Counted from the stretch's first letter, positions 25,822 to 36,972 are shown. The stretch is 64,000 nucleotides of DNA from Antarcticirhabdus aurantiaca (GCF_009765365.1 NZ_VTOM01000006.1:1-64000), one strand, 5' to 3'. Translations and numbers: made by a program. Notes: generated by a model from the sequence alone, not told the origin.

Positions 25822-26883
25822 ATGAGCAGCGACATCGCCAACCCGACCAACACGACCGCGGGGTCGGTCGCTGCCGGCGCCGGCACGACGCGCCCCGAGG
25901 CCATCCGCCGCCGGCGCATGCCGCCCGAGTTCAACATCTTCCTGGTGCTGATCGGCATCGCGCTGATCTACGAGCTGCTCGGCTGGACCATGATCGGCCA
26001 GAGCTTCCTCGGCAACCAGCAGCGCCTGACGATCATGATCCTGCAGGTGTCGGTGATCGGCATCATCGCGGTCGGCGTCACCCAGGTCATCATCACCGGC
26101 GGCATCGACCTGTCCTCCGGCTCGGTGGTGGGCCTCACCGCCATGATCGCGGCGAGCTTCGCCCAGGCCTCGACCTGGAGCCGGGCGCTCTATCCCGCCC
26201 TCACCGACCTGCCGGCGATCGTGCCGATCGCCATCGGCCTCGGCGTCGGCTTGGCGGCGGGCATCGTGAACGGGGTGCTCATCGCCTATACGAGGATCCC
26301 GCCCTTCATCGCCACGCTCGGCATGATGGTCTCGGCGCGCGGCCTGTCCAAGTGGTACACCAAGGGCCAGCCGGTCTCGGGCCTCACCGAGCAGTTCAAC
26401 TTCATCGGCTCGGGCATCTGGCCGGTGATCGTCTTCCTCGCCGTCGCCGTGATCTTCCACGTCGCGCTGCGCTACACCCGCTACGGCAAGTTCACCTACG
26501 CCATCGGCGCCAACATGCAGGCGGCGCGCGTCTCGGGCATCAACGTCGAGCGCCACCTCGTGAAGGTCTACGCCATCGCCGGGCTCCTGGCGGGTCTCGC
26601 CGGCATCGTCACCGCCGCCCGCGCCCAGACCGCGCAGGCCGGCATGGGCATCTCCTACGAGCTCGACGCCATCGCCGCGGCCGTCATCGGCGGCACCTCG
26701 CTCACCGGCGGCGTCGGCCGGATCACCGGCACGGTGATCGGCACCATCATCCTCGGCATCATGACCTCCGGCTTCACCTTCCTCCGGGTCGACGCCTACT
26801 ACCAGGAGATCGTGAAGGGCGTGATCATCGTCGCCGCGGTCGTCGCCGACGTCTACCGCCAGAAGAAGCGCGCCAAGCGCTGA
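25822..26883 (+). CDS. Sugar ABC transporter permease (inositol-type)
   Basis: 353 aa with 8-10 hydrophobic segments, of the RbsC/BPD_transp_2 family: GVTQVIITGGIDLSSGSVVGL, IPPFIATLGMMVSARGL and AAVIGGTSLTGGVGRITGTVIG are hallmark blocks. TAGGAGGAG precedes the ATG. It works with the fused ATPase and the binding proteins. A rho-independent terminator starts 10 bases after the stop, marking the end of the transport unit. Confidence 0.93.
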   Translation: MSSDIANPTNTTAGSVAAGAGTTRPEAIRRRRMPPEFNIFLVLIGIALIYELLGWTMIGQSFLGNQQRLTIMILQVSVIGIIAVGVTQVIITGGIDLSSGSVVGLTAMIAASFAQASTWSRALYPALTDLPAIVPIAIGLGVGLAAGIVNGVLIAYTRIPPFIATLGMMVSARGLSKWYTKGQPVSGLTEQFNFIGSGIWPVIVFLAVAVIFHVALRYTRYGKFTYAIGANMQAARVSGINVERHLVKVYAIAGLLAGLAGIVTAARAQTAQAGMGISYELDAIAAAVIGGTSLTGGVGRITGTVIGTIILGIMTSGFTFLRVDAYYQEIVKGVIIVAAVVADVYRQKKRAKR

Positions 26884-26892
26884 GGACCACCT

Positions 26893-26930
26893 GGACGGGG
26901 CGGTGCCTCCCTGCCGTCCCGTCCCTTTTT
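26893..26930 (+). terminator. Rho-independent terminator after the transporter genes
   Basis: An 11-bp stem (26893-26903 with 26914-26924, one G-U pair, 10-nt loop) is followed directly by CTTTTTCT. It lies between the permease stop and iolI, so downstream genes need readthrough or another promoter. Confidence 0.8.
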
Positions 26931-26966
26931 CTCCGCCGTCTCAACTCCCATGAGGACTGCTCCGCC

Positions 26967-27779
26967 GTGACGCGCCTGTCTTTCGCCCTCAACCACATGG
27001 CCGCCCCCAAGCTGCCGCTCGACGCCTTCTTCGCGCTGGCGAGCCAGCTCGGCATGTCGGCGGTGGAGATCCGCAACGACCTCGCCGGCAACGCTATCGC
27101 CGACGGCACCTCGCCGCAGGCCGTGCGCGAGCTCGCCGAGCGGCACGGGCTCGAGATCCTCTCGATCAACGCGCTCTACCCCTTCAACATCTGGAACGGC
27201 GAGCGCGAGGCGGCCGCCGCCAAGCTCGCGGCCTATGCCCGCGACTGCGGCGCCAAGGGCCTCGTCCTAGTGCCGCTCAACGACGACACCAACGGCGAGG
27301 ACGGCGTGCGCCAGCGCAACCTGCGCCAGGCGCTGGCGGGCCTCGCGCCCATCCTGTCGGATGCCGGAGTCACCGGCCTCGTTGAGCCGCTGGGCTTTCC
27401 GATCTGCTCGCTGCGCCTCAAGTCGGAAGCCGTCGAGGCGATCGGCGAGACGAAGGGCGGCGAGGTGTTCCGCCTCGTCCACGACACCTTCCACCACAGC
27501 CTGGCCGGCGAGGACCGGCTCTTCCCCGAGCTGACCGGCCTCGTCCACATCTCGGGCGTCGAGGATCCGGGTCTGGCGCTCGACGACATGCTCGACGCGC
27601 ACCGCCTGCTCGTCGGCGAGAAGGACCGGCTCGACAATGTCGGGCAGATCCGCGCGCTCATGGCCGCCGGCTACAAGGGCGCCCTCTCCTTCGAGCCCTT
27701 CGCCGACGAGGTACGCGACGACGCCGACATCGCCGGCTCGCTGAAGCGCTCGGTCGACTTCATCGAAGCCAAGGTCTGA
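26967..27779 (+). CDS. iolI: 2-keto-myo-inositol isomerase-like protein (IolI family)
   Basis: 270 aa from GTG 26967; GAGGA upstream is slightly distant, and the open frame upstream is only an overlap with permease sequence. It is an AP-endonuclease-type TIM barrel with LSINALYPFN, VEPLGFPICSL, VHDTFHHSLAG, VHISGVED and ALSFEPF, which parallel B. subtilis IolI (LNALVFFN, DSFHFHAMG, SVELF). IolI isomerises 2-keto-myo-inositol to 1-keto-D-chiro-inositol, linking chiro-inositol to the pathway. It is 11 bases before the next dehydrogenase gene and likely co-transcribed. Confidence 0.78.
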   Translation: MTRLSFALNHMAAPKLPLDAFFALASQLGMSAVEIRNDLAGNAIADGTSPQAVRELAERHGLEILSINALYPFNIWNGEREAAAAKLAAYARDCGAKGLVLVPLNDDTNGEDGVRQRNLRQALAGLAPILSDAGVTGLVEPLGFPICSLRLKSEAVEAIGETKGGEVFRLVHDTFHHSLAGEDRLFPELTGLVHISGVEDPGLALDDMLDAHRLLVGEKDRLDNVGQIRALMAAGYKGALSFEPFADEVRDDADIAGSLKRSVDFIEAKV

Positions 27780-27790
27780 GAGGCCGGGCG

Positions 27791-28921
27791 ATGAGCGGCA
27801 AGCCACGCCTGGGCGTCGGACTGATCGGCACGGGCTTCATGGGCAAGACCCATGGCCTGGCCTTCAACCTGGCGGCGCGCGCCTTCGACCTGCCGATGCG
27901 GGTCGAGCTCGCGGCGCTGGCCGACATCCGGCTGGATGCCGCTCGGGCCGCGGCCGACCGGCTGGGCTTTTCGCGGGCGACGGACGACTGGCGCGATCTC
28001 CTGACCGACCCGTCGGTGCAGGTGATCGCGATCACGACGCCGAACGCGCTGCACAAGGAGATGGCGCTCGCCGCCATCGCGGCGGGTCGCCACGTTTACT
28101 GCGAGAAGCCGCTCGCCCCGACGCTCGCCGACTGCCGCGAGATGACGGACGCGGCCGAGCGCGCGGGGCTCGTGACGCAGGTCGGCTTCAATTATCTCCG
28201 CAACCCGCTGATCGCGCTCGCCAAGGACATCATCGACTCCGGCGAGATCGGTGAGATCCGCTCGGTGCGGGCGATCCACGCCGAGGACTTCATGGCGGAC
28301 GCGACCATCCCCTGGAGCTGGCGCCTCGATCCGGCCGGCGGCGGCGGGGCGATCGCCGACATCGGCAGCCACATCGTGGCGGCGCTGCGCCACCTCGTCG
28401 GGCCGGTGCGGCGGGTGCTCGGCCAGCTCTCGACGCATGTCGCGCAGCGGCCGGTCGCGCGCGGCTCGGCCGAGACGCGGGCCGTCGAGGTCGACGACGT
28501 GGCGCGGGCACTCCTCGATTTCGAGAGCGGCGCAAGCGGCTCTTTCGAGGCGAACTGGATCGCGACCGGGCGCCACATGCAGCACGATTTCGAGATCTAC
28601 GGCTCGAAGGGCTCGCTCGCCTTCACCCAGGAGCGGATGAACGAGATCAGGCTCTTCAAGGTCGGCGAGCCGGATGTGACCCGCGGCTTCAAGACGATCT
28701 GGAGCGGGCCGGCGCACGAGCCCTACGGCGCCTTCTGCGTCGCGCCCGGCCACCACATCGGCTTCAACGAGCTGAAGGCGATCGAGGTCAAGGAGCTGGT
28801 CGAGGCCATCGCTGGCGGCGCCAAGCCCGCGACGGACTTCCGCGAGGCGAGCGAGGTCGAGCGGGTGATGGCGGCGGTGCAGCGCTCGGCGGCGGAATCG
28901 CGCTGGGTCGAGCTGGACTGA
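27791..28921 (+). CDS. Gfo/Idh/MocA oxidoreductase, probable inositol dehydrogenase
   Basis: 376 aa. N-terminal NAD(P) fold GLIGTGFMGKTHGLAFN (about 10-26), the family EKP motif CEKPLAPTLADC near 103-114 and a C-terminal alpha/beta domain with AIADIGSHIVAALRHL holding the catalytic Asp-x3-His. It is distinct from IdhA (35850-36863) in the same regulon and may oxidise another isomer such as scyllo- or chiro-inositol. GAGAGG lies 7-8 nt upstream. Substrate is inferred from context only. Confidence 0.88.
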   Translation: MSGKPRLGVGLIGTGFMGKTHGLAFNLAARAFDLPMRVELAALADIRLDAARAAADRLGFSRATDDWRDLLTDPSVQVIAITTPNALHKEMALAAIAAGRHVYCEKPLAPTLADCREMTDAAERAGLVTQVGFNYLRNPLIALAKDIIDSGEIGEIRSVRAIHAEDFMADATIPWSWRLDPAGGGGAIADIGSHIVAALRHLVGPVRRVLGQLSTHVAQRPVARGSAETRAVEVDDVARALLDFESGASGSFEANWIATGRHMQHDFEIYGSKGSLAFTQERMNEIRLFKVGEPDVTRGFKTIWSGPAHEPYGAFCVAPGHHIGFNELKAIEVKELVEAIAGGAKPATDFREASEVERVMAAVQRSAAESRWVELD

Positions 28922-28956
28922 GCGGCCGGCCGCGCGGCGGCTGGCGGAACATGGAC

Positions 28957-28970
28957 GGAATGGATATTCC
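28957..28970. promoter_or_regulatory. IolR-type operator GGAA-N6-TTCC before iolR
   Basis: GGAA-TGGATA-TTCC lies directly upstream of the regulator gene, consistent with autoregulation by an RpiR-type IolR. With the site at 23068 it is one of two exact matches noticed, both in inositol intergenic regions. Confidence 0.7.
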
Positions 28971-29033
28971 ATGGCGAGCTTTTCCATCGCGCACGAGCGC
29001 GGCGCCGAGCGCCCCCGGAGATCCAGCCGCAGC

Positions 29034-29885
29034 ATGCCGTCCACCCCGCTTGACCCGTCCGAAACCACGCTTCCCGCCGACTTCGAGCAGTTGAAGATCG
29101 AGATCCTTCAGCGCAATGCGGGGCTTCCCAAGCGCCTGCGCGAGGTCGCGGCCTACGCGCTGCAGAACCCCGACGACATCGCCTTCGGCACCGTCGCCTC
29201 GATCGCGCAGGCCGCCAACGTCCAGCCCTCGACGCTGGTGCGCTTCGCCCAGTCGCTCGGCTTCGAGGGCTTCTCCTCGCTGCAGGCGCTGTTTCGCGAC
29301 CGCCTGCGCGAGCGCCATCCCGTCTACACCGACCGCTTGAAGGCGCTCCAGGGCGAAGATTCCGAGCCGCCCTCGATCCTTCTCGGCTTCGTCGCCGCGG
29401 CCAAGACCTCGCTCGACCGGCTGGCGACGGGCGTCGACCTCGAAGCCTTTCAGCGCGCGGTCAAGCTTCTGGCGGGCGCGCGCACGATCTACCTCGTCGC
29501 CAAGCGCCGCTCCTATCCGATCGGCGTCTACATGGCCTACGCCTTCGGCAAGCTCGGCGTTCGCTGCCAGCTGGTGGGAACGGCGGCCGGCATCGACGAG
29601 GACATCCTGGCGCTGGCCGAAAAGGACGACGCGGCCTTCGCCGTGTCCTTTTCGCCCTACGCCTCCGAGACCGTCGCGCAGGCGCGCAGCCTGTCGCGGC
29701 GGGGCGTGCCGGTGGTGGCGCTGACCGACTCGGCCTTCTCGCCGCTGGTGGAGTCCTCGACCGAGTGGTTCGAACTCGCCGAGGCGGACCATGCGGGCTT
29801 TCGCCTGCTGTCGGCCTCCATGGCCTTCGCCATGGCGCTCACCGTCGCGGTGGCCGAGGAGCGGCAGGCGCGGGCGGAAGAATAA
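29034..29885 (+). CDS. iolR: RpiR-family transcriptional regulator of inositol catabolism
   Basis: 283 aa from ATG 29034; an in-frame ATG at 28971 would add 21 residues (basic, RRSSRS-rich) and begin right against the operator. The N-terminal HTH_6 domain has LPKRLREVAAYALQNPDD and AQAANVQPSTLVRFAQSLGF. The C-terminal SIS domain has YLVAKRRSYPIGVYMAYAF, and may bind a phosphorylated intermediate such as DKGP. Family knowledge: IolR of Sinorhizobium represses iol genes from GGAA-N6-TTCC sites. The sites here fit the same logic. Confidence 0.88.
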   Translation: MPSTPLDPSETTLPADFEQLKIEILQRNAGLPKRLREVAAYALQNPDDIAFGTVASIAQAANVQPSTLVRFAQSLGFEGFSSLQALFRDRLRERHPVYTDRLKALQGEDSEPPSILLGFVAAAKTSLDRLATGVDLEAFQRAVKLLAGARTIYLVAKRRSYPIGVYMAYAFGKLGVRCQLVGTAAGIDEDILALAEKDDAAFAVSFSPYASETVAQARSLSRRGVPVVALTDSAFSPLVESSTEWFELAEADHAGFRLLSASMAFAMALTVAVAEERQARAEE

Positions 29886-29888
29886 TTC

Positions 29889-29931
29889 AGAACAAATAAT
29901 CCATCTTGAAATAGAATGGATTATTTGTTCT
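29889..29931. promoter_or_regulatory. 16-bp inverted repeat before iolC
   Basis: AGAACAAATAATCCAT at 29889-29904 is repeated inverted and perfectly at 29916-29931 with an 11-bp spacer. The region starts 3 bases after the iolR stop and ends 30 bases before iolC. A possible -10 (TATAAC, 29931-29936) overlaps its right end. Each arm resembles the palindrome at 21984-21998, so it may be a double operator. As RNA it would also fold and end the iolR message. Confidence 0.6.
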
Positions 29932-29961
29932 ATAACGACGAACCCATAGGGAGGAGCCGAC

Positions 29962-31884
29962 GTGAGCGAGACCCAGAAGACCCTCGACATCGTGGCGATC
30001 GGGCGCGCCTCCGTCGATCTCTACGGCCAGCAGATCGGCACCCGACTGGAAGACGTCGCGAGCTTCGCGAAGTCGGTCGGCGGCTGCCCGACCAACATCG
30101 CCGTCGGCACCGCCCGCCTCGGTCTGAAGAGCGCGCTCCTCACCCGCGTCGGCAACGAGCAGATGGGCCGCTTCATCCGCGAGCAGCTCGCCCGCGAAGG
30201 CGTCGAGACGAAGGGGATCGTCACCGATCCCGAGCGGCTGACGGCCCTCGCCATCCTTTCCGTCGAGAGCGACAAGAGCTTCCCGCTCCTGTTCTACCGC
30301 GACAACTGCGCCGACAACGCGCTCTGCGAGGACGACGTCGACGAGGCGCTGATCGCCTCCTCGCGCGCGGTGCTCGTTACCGGCACGCATTTCTCCAAGC
30401 CGAACACCGATGCCGCGCAGCGCAAGGCCATGCGCCTCGCGAAAGCCAGTGGCGGGCGGATCGTCCTCGACATCGACTACCGGCCGAACCTTTGGGGCCT
30501 TGCCGGCCACGACGCGGGCGACAACCGCTACATCGCCTCGGCCGCCGTGTCCGACCACATGAAGACGGTGCTGGCCGACTGCGACCTCATCGTCGGCACC
30601 GAAGAAGAGGTGCTGATCGCCTCGGGCGAGGACGACCTTCTCGCGGCGCTGAAGACCATCCGCGCCCTGTCCAAGGCGACCATCGTCCTCAAGCGCGGGC
30701 CGATGGGCTGCATCGTTTATGACGGCGCGATCTCGGACGACCTGGAGGACGGGATCGTCGGGCGCGGCTTCCCGATCGAGGTCTACAACGTTCTCGGTGC
30801 CGGCGACGCCTTCATGTCCGGCTTCCTGCGCGGCTGGCTGCGCGGCGAGCCGCACGAGACGGCGGCGACCTGGGCGAACGCCTGCGGCGCCTTCGCGGTC
30901 TCGCGCCTCCTCTGCGCGCCGGAGATCCCGACCTTCACCGAGCTGCAGTTCTTCCTGGAGCATGGCAGCCCCGAGCGGGCATTGCGCAAGGACGCCGCGA
31001 TCAACCACGTCCACTGGGCGACGACGCGCCGGCGCGAGATCCCGCAGGTGATGGCGCTCGCCTTCGACCACCGCATGCAGGTCGAGGACCTCGCGGAGGG
31101 CGACGCGGACAAGCTTTCCCGCATCCCCGCCTTCAAGGTGCTGGCCGTGGAAGCCGCCACGCGCGTCGCCGACGGGCGCTCGGGCTTCGGCATGCTGCTC
31201 GACGACAAGCACGGCCGCGAGGCGCTGTTCGCCGCGGCCAAGGCGCCGGGCTTCTGGATCGGCAAGCCGATCGAGGATCCGGGCTCGCGCCCGCTTCGCT
31301 TCGAGTTCGGGCAGGACCTGGGAAGCCGCCTGATCGACTGGCCGGTGGACCACTGCGTCAAGGTTCTGTGCTTCTACCATCCCGACGATCCGGCCGAGCT
31401 GAAGGCGACGCAGATCGACAAGCTGCGCCAGGCCTACGAGGCGGCCCGCAAGATCGGCCGCGAGATCCTGATCGAGATCATCGCCGGCAAGAACGGCAAG
31501 CTCGGCGACGACACGATCGCCCGCGCGCTGACCGAGCTCTACGATGCCGGCCTCAAGCCCGACTGGTGGAAGCTGGAGCCGCAGGCGAGCACGGCCGCCT
31601 GGGAGGCGATCGACCGGGTGATCGCGAGCCGCGACCCCTTCTGCCGCGGCGTCATGCTGCTGGGACTGGAAGCCTCGATCGAGAGCCTGGCGGAAGGCTT
31701 CGCCGCGGCCAAGAGCGTGTCCTCGGTCAAGGGCTTCGCGGTGGGACGGACGATCTGGGTGGACGCGGCGCGCAAGTGGCTCGCCGGGGAGATCGACGAC
31801 GAGGCGGCGGTGGCCGACATGGCGGGGCGCTTCCGCCAGCTCACCGACCTCTGGTCGGCGCCGAAGAAGACGCTGGCCGCCTGA
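29962..31884 (+). CDS. iolC: 5-dehydro-2-deoxygluconokinase fused to DUF2090 domain
   Basis: 640 aa, GTG start with GGGAGGAG upstream. Residues about 8-325 are a PfkB-type sugar kinase (KSVGGCPTNIAVGTARLGL, DIDYRPNLWG, and the anion-hole motif NVLGAGDAFMSGF with catalytic Asp near 280). Residues about 345-635 are a DUF2090 domain (ALAFDHRMQVEDLAEGD, YHPDDPAELKATQ, FCRGVMLLGLEAS). The kinase makes DKG-6-phosphate in the cytoplasm. DUF2090 is related to DKGP aldolase-type proteins and, as no separate iolJ is present here, may supply the next step. IolC is normally about 330 aa in Bacillus, so this is a fusion as in other proteobacteria. Confidence 0.93.
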   Translation: MSETQKTLDIVAIGRASVDLYGQQIGTRLEDVASFAKSVGGCPTNIAVGTARLGLKSALLTRVGNEQMGRFIREQLAREGVETKGIVTDPERLTALAILSVESDKSFPLLFYRDNCADNALCEDDVDEALIASSRAVLVTGTHFSKPNTDAAQRKAMRLAKASGGRIVLDIDYRPNLWGLAGHDAGDNRYIASAAVSDHMKTVLADCDLIVGTEEEVLIASGEDDLLAALKTIRALSKATIVLKRGPMGCIVYDGAISDDLEDGIVGRGFPIEVYNVLGAGDAFMSGFLRGWLRGEPHETAATWANACGAFAVSRLLCAPEIPTFTELQFFLEHGSPERALRKDAAINHVHWATTRRREIPQVMALAFDHRMQVEDLAEGDADKLSRIPAFKVLAVEAATRVADGRSGFGMLLDDKHGREALFAAAKAPGFWIGKPIEDPGSRPLRFEFGQDLGSRLIDWPVDHCVKVLCFYHPDDPAELKATQIDKLRQAYEAARKIGREILIEIIAGKNGKLGDDTIARALTELYDAGLKPDWWKLEPQASTAAWEAIDRVIASRDPFCRGVMLLGLEASIESLAEGFAAAKSVSSVKGFAVGRTIWVDAARKWLAGEIDDEAAVADMAGRFRQLTDLWSAPKKTLAA

Positions 31885-31952
31885 AACGGCTCGCAGCCTG
31901 ACGACGAATGGGATGCGGCCGGCCTTCGGGCGCCGCGGGAGGAGATGAGGCC

Positions 31953-33806
31953 ATGACGGCTCGGACGGTTCGCCTGACCATGGCGCAGGCGGTTGCGCGC
32001 TTCCTGACGCGCCAGATGACGGTGGTGGACGGCAAGACGGTGCCGATCTTCGGCGGCGTCTTCGCGATCTTCGGCCACGGCAACGTCGCCGGCATCGGCG
32101 AGGCGCTGTACGGCGTGAAGGACGAGATCACCACCTATCGCGCCCAGAACGAGCAGGGCATGGCGAACGCGGCGGTCGCCTTCGCGAAGGCCAGCTTCCG
32201 CCGCCGCTTCATGGCCTGCACGACCTCGATCGGGCCGGGCGCGCTCAACATGGTGACGACGGCGGCGCTCGCCCACGCCAACCGCCTCCCCGTCCTGCTC
32301 CTGCCCGGCGACGTCTTCGCCAACCGGCTGCCGGACCCGGTGCTCCAGCAGGTCGAGGACTTCAACGACGGCACGGTCTCGGCCACCGACTGTTTCCGCC
32401 CCGTGTCGCGCTACTTCGACCGGATCACCCGGCCCGAGCAGATCGTCCCCGCGCTGCGCCGGGCGATGCAGGTCCTGACCGATCCGGCCGAGTGCGGCCC
32501 GGTGACGCTGGCGCTCTGCCAGGACGTCCAGGCCGAGGCCTTCGACTATCCCGAGAGCTTCTTCGCCGAGAAGGTCTGGGTGCCCCGTCGCGCCCGGCCG
32601 GACGAGGCGGAGGTCGAGGCGGCCGTCGAGCTGATCCGGGCGGCCAGGAAGCCGGTGGTGGTCGCCGGCGGCGGCGTTCTCTATTCCGGCGCGACGCAGG
32701 CTCTGAAGGCCTTCGCCGAGAGCCACGGCATCCCCGTCACCGAGACGCATGGCGGCAAGTCGGCGCTGCCCCATTCCCACGGCCTCAACATGGGCGCGAT
32801 CGGCGTCACCGGCTCCTCGGCCTCGAACGTGCTTGCGGCCGACACCGACCTGATCCTCGCGGTCGGCACGCGCCTCGCCGACTTCACCACGGGCTCCTGG
32901 GCGCTGTTCCGCAACCCGGACCTCAAGATCGTCGGGTTGAACGTCCAGCCCTTCGACGCGGCCAAGCACGACGCGCAGGCCGTGGTCTGCGACGCGCTGG
33001 CCGGCATCGAGGCATTGGAGGAGAAGCTCGGCGGCTGGCAGGTCGACCCGACCTGGACGGGGAAGGCCGAGGACGCCAAGCGCGAATGGATGGAGGCGAC
33101 GAACGCGGCGATCGCCCCGACCAACGCGGCGCTGCCCTCCGACGCGCAGGTGATCGGCGCCGTGCACCGCGCCCGCAACTCGAACGACACCGTGCTCGTC
33201 TGCGCCGCCGGCGGACTGCCGGGCGAGCTGCACAAGCTCTGGCAGGCCGAGGCGCCGGGCGGCTACCACATGGAATACGGCTTCTCGACCATGGGCTACG
33301 AGGTCGCCGGCGGCTTCGGCGTGAAGCTCGCCCATCCCGAGAAGGACGTCATCGTGATGGTCGGCGACGGCTCCTACATGATGCTGAACTCGGAGATCTA
33401 CTCCGCCGCGATGGTGGGCGCCGGGTACACGATCGTCGTCCTCGACAATCGCGGCTATGCCTGCATCAACCGCCTGCAGATGGAATGCGGCGGCGCCAAC
33501 TTCAACAACATGCTGGACGACACCTTCCACGTCGAGCTGCCCCAGATCGATTTTGCCGCGCACGCCGCGGCCATGGGCGCGGTCTCGCGGAAGGTCGCCT
33601 CGATCGCCGAGCTCGAGCAGGCGCTGAAGGACACCAAGAACGAGAGCCGGCCGGTCGTCCTCGTCATCGACACCGACCACCTGATCACGACCACGGCCGG
33701 CGGCCACTGGTGGGACGTCGCGGTGCCGGAAGTGTCCGAGCGCGCGCAAGTTGTCGAGGCGCGCCGCGGCTACGAGAAAGCGCGCGCCTTCCAGCGGGTG
33801 GGGTGA
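31953..33806 (+). CDS. iolD: 3D-trihydroxycyclohexane-1,2-dione hydrolase
   Basis: 617 aa from ATG 31953 (GGAGGAG 8 nt upstream). It is a thiamine-diphosphate enzyme: the N-terminal activating Glu is in YRAQNEQGMANAAVAF near residue 68. The central domain contains HGGKSALPHSHGLNMGAIGVTG. The C-terminal ThDP motif is VGDGSYMMLNSEIYSAAMVG near 470. It opens the ring of THcHDO to 5-deoxy-glucuronate, third step of the pathway. It is 68 bases after iolC in the same direction. Confidence 0.96.
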   Translation: MTARTVRLTMAQAVARFLTRQMTVVDGKTVPIFGGVFAIFGHGNVAGIGEALYGVKDEITTYRAQNEQGMANAAVAFAKASFRRRFMACTTSIGPGALNMVTTAALAHANRLPVLLLPGDVFANRLPDPVLQQVEDFNDGTVSATDCFRPVSRYFDRITRPEQIVPALRRAMQVLTDPAECGPVTLALCQDVQAEAFDYPESFFAEKVWVPRRARPDEAEVEAAVELIRAARKPVVVAGGGVLYSGATQALKAFAESHGIPVTETHGGKSALPHSHGLNMGAIGVTGSSASNVLAADTDLILAVGTRLADFTTGSWALFRNPDLKIVGLNVQPFDAAKHDAQAVVCDALAGIEALEEKLGGWQVDPTWTGKAEDAKREWMEATNAAIAPTNAALPSDAQVIGAVHRARNSNDTVLVCAAGGLPGELHKLWQAEAPGGYHMEYGFSTMGYEVAGGFGVKLAHPEKDVIVMVGDGSYMMLNSEIYSAAMVGAGYTIVVLDNRGYACINRLQMECGGANFNNMLDDTFHVELPQIDFAAHAAAMGAVSRKVASIAELEQALKDTKNESRPVVLVIDTDHLITTTAGGHWWDVAVPEVSERAQVVEARRGYEKARAFQRVG

Positions 33807-33840
33807 GACGCTTCCGCCGCGCGTCCGAACGAGACGCCCT

Positions 33841-33960
33841 ACCCCTCTCCCGCCCACGGGAACGGGTGCCCCGAAGGGGCGGGTGAGGGTTTTTCCAGAA
33901 GGCGCTGCGGCTGGAGACCCTCATCCGCCTGCCGGCACCTTCTCCCGAAACGGGAGAAGG
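33841..33960. repeat. REP-like palindromic element
   Basis: Two hairpin units lie between iolD and iolE: GCCCC-GAA-GGGGC inside a larger stem with CCGCCC/GGCGGG, and a perfect 10-bp hairpin CCTTCTCCCG-AAA-CGGGAGAAGG at 33938-33960. The second core occurs again at 61164-61187. Such palindromes are scattered between genes in many rhizobia. It may also stabilise the iolD mRNA end. Confidence 0.65.
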
Positions 33961-34010
33961 AGGCAGCTTCGCCCACCCCATTCAATCCCATCATCCGCAA
34001 GGTCTCTTCC

Positions 34011-34913
34011 ATGATCCGCTACGGCACGAACCCCATCGCCTGGACCAACGACGACGACTGGTCGATCGGCGGACACCTGACCCTCGAGGACTGCCTGTCC
34101 GACTGCCAGCGCATCGGCTTCGACGGGATCGAGAAGGGGCACCTGATGCCCTCCGACCCGCAGGAGCTGAAGGACAAGCTCGCCGAGTACGGGCTCGTCT
34201 TCGTCTCGGGCTGGCACTCCACCAACCTCCTCGTCAACGACGTCGAGGCGGAGAAGGCGGCGATCCAGCCGCATCTCGACCTCCTGAAGGCCAACGGCTC
34301 GACCGTCTGCATCGTGTGCGAGTGCTCGAACACGATCCACGGCGACGACACCAAGGCCGTGATCCGCGACCGACCGGTCCTGAGCGAGGCCGAGTTCCGC
34401 GACTTCGGGGCGAAGCTGGAGCAGCTGGCGGCCTATACGGCCGAACAGGGCATCGACCTCGTCTACCACCACCACATGGGCTCCATCGTCCAAACCGGCG
34501 AGGAGATCGACCGGCTGATGGCGGCCACCGGCCCGGCGACGAAGCTCCTCCTCGACACGGGCCACGCCTGGTTCGGCGGCTCCGACCCGGTCGAGGTGGC
34601 GAAGAAGCATATGGGCCGCGTGCGCCACATCCACTGCAAGAACGTGCGCCCCGACATCGCGCAGGAGGTTCGCTCCGAGAACCTGTCCTTCCTGGAAGGC
34701 GTGCGGCGCGGCGTCTTCACCGTGCCGGGCGACGCGGAAGGCGCGGTCGACTTCGTGCCGGTGCTGAAGGTCGCGGCCGAGCACAACTATTCCGGATGGC
34801 TCGTCATCGAGGCCGAGCAGGACTCGGCCGTGCGCAACCCCTTCGAATACCAGTCGCTCGGGCACCGCTCGCTGAAGGGCTTCGCCCGCGAGGCCGGGCT
34901 CGACCAGAGCTGA
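34011..34913 (+). CDS. iolE: myo-inosose-2 dehydratase
   Basis: 300 aa TIM barrel of the AP-endonuclease 2 family. Metal and substrate positions are seen in [46 protein letters not shown] and WLVIEAEQD. The N-terminus [15 protein letters not shown] is typical of IolE. It dehydrates 2-keto-myo-inositol to THcHDO in the cytoplasm, the second step. The gene starts 204 bases after iolD, past a REP-like element. Confidence 0.95.
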   Translation: MIRYGTNPIAWTNDDDWSIGGHLTLEDCLSDCQRIGFDGIEKGHLMPSDPQELKDKLAEYGLVFVSGWHSTNLLVNDVEAEKAAIQPHLDLLKANGSTVCIVCECSNTIHGDDTKAVIRDRPVLSEAEFRDFGAKLEQLAAYTAEQGIDLVYHHHMGSIVQTGEEIDRLMAATGPATKLLLDTGHAWFGGSDPVEVAKKHMGRVRHIHCKNVRPDIAQEVRSENLSFLEGVRRGVFTVPGDAEGAVDFVPVLKVAAEHNYSGWLVIEAEQDSAVRNPFEYQSLGHRSLKGFAREAGLDQS

Positions 34914-36863
<1,950 letters not shown>

Positions 36864-36932
36864 AATCCCGACGCCGCCGTCTTCGGACGGGGTGCCTCCC
36901 CTCTCCCTTGGGAGCGGGAGGAGATCACAGCG

Positions 36933-36964
36933 ACCGCCGCGCGTTTTCCCGAACGCGCGGCGGT
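36933..36964. terminator. Bidirectional hairpin between idhA and lysR
   Basis: A perfect 13-bp stem (36933-36945 with 36952-36964, 6-nt loop) sits between the convergent idhA and LysR genes. A TCGCGTTTT stretch follows on the plus strand, so it may end idhA transcription and also the LysR message. Confidence 0.7.
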
Positions 36965-36972
36965 TCGCGTTT

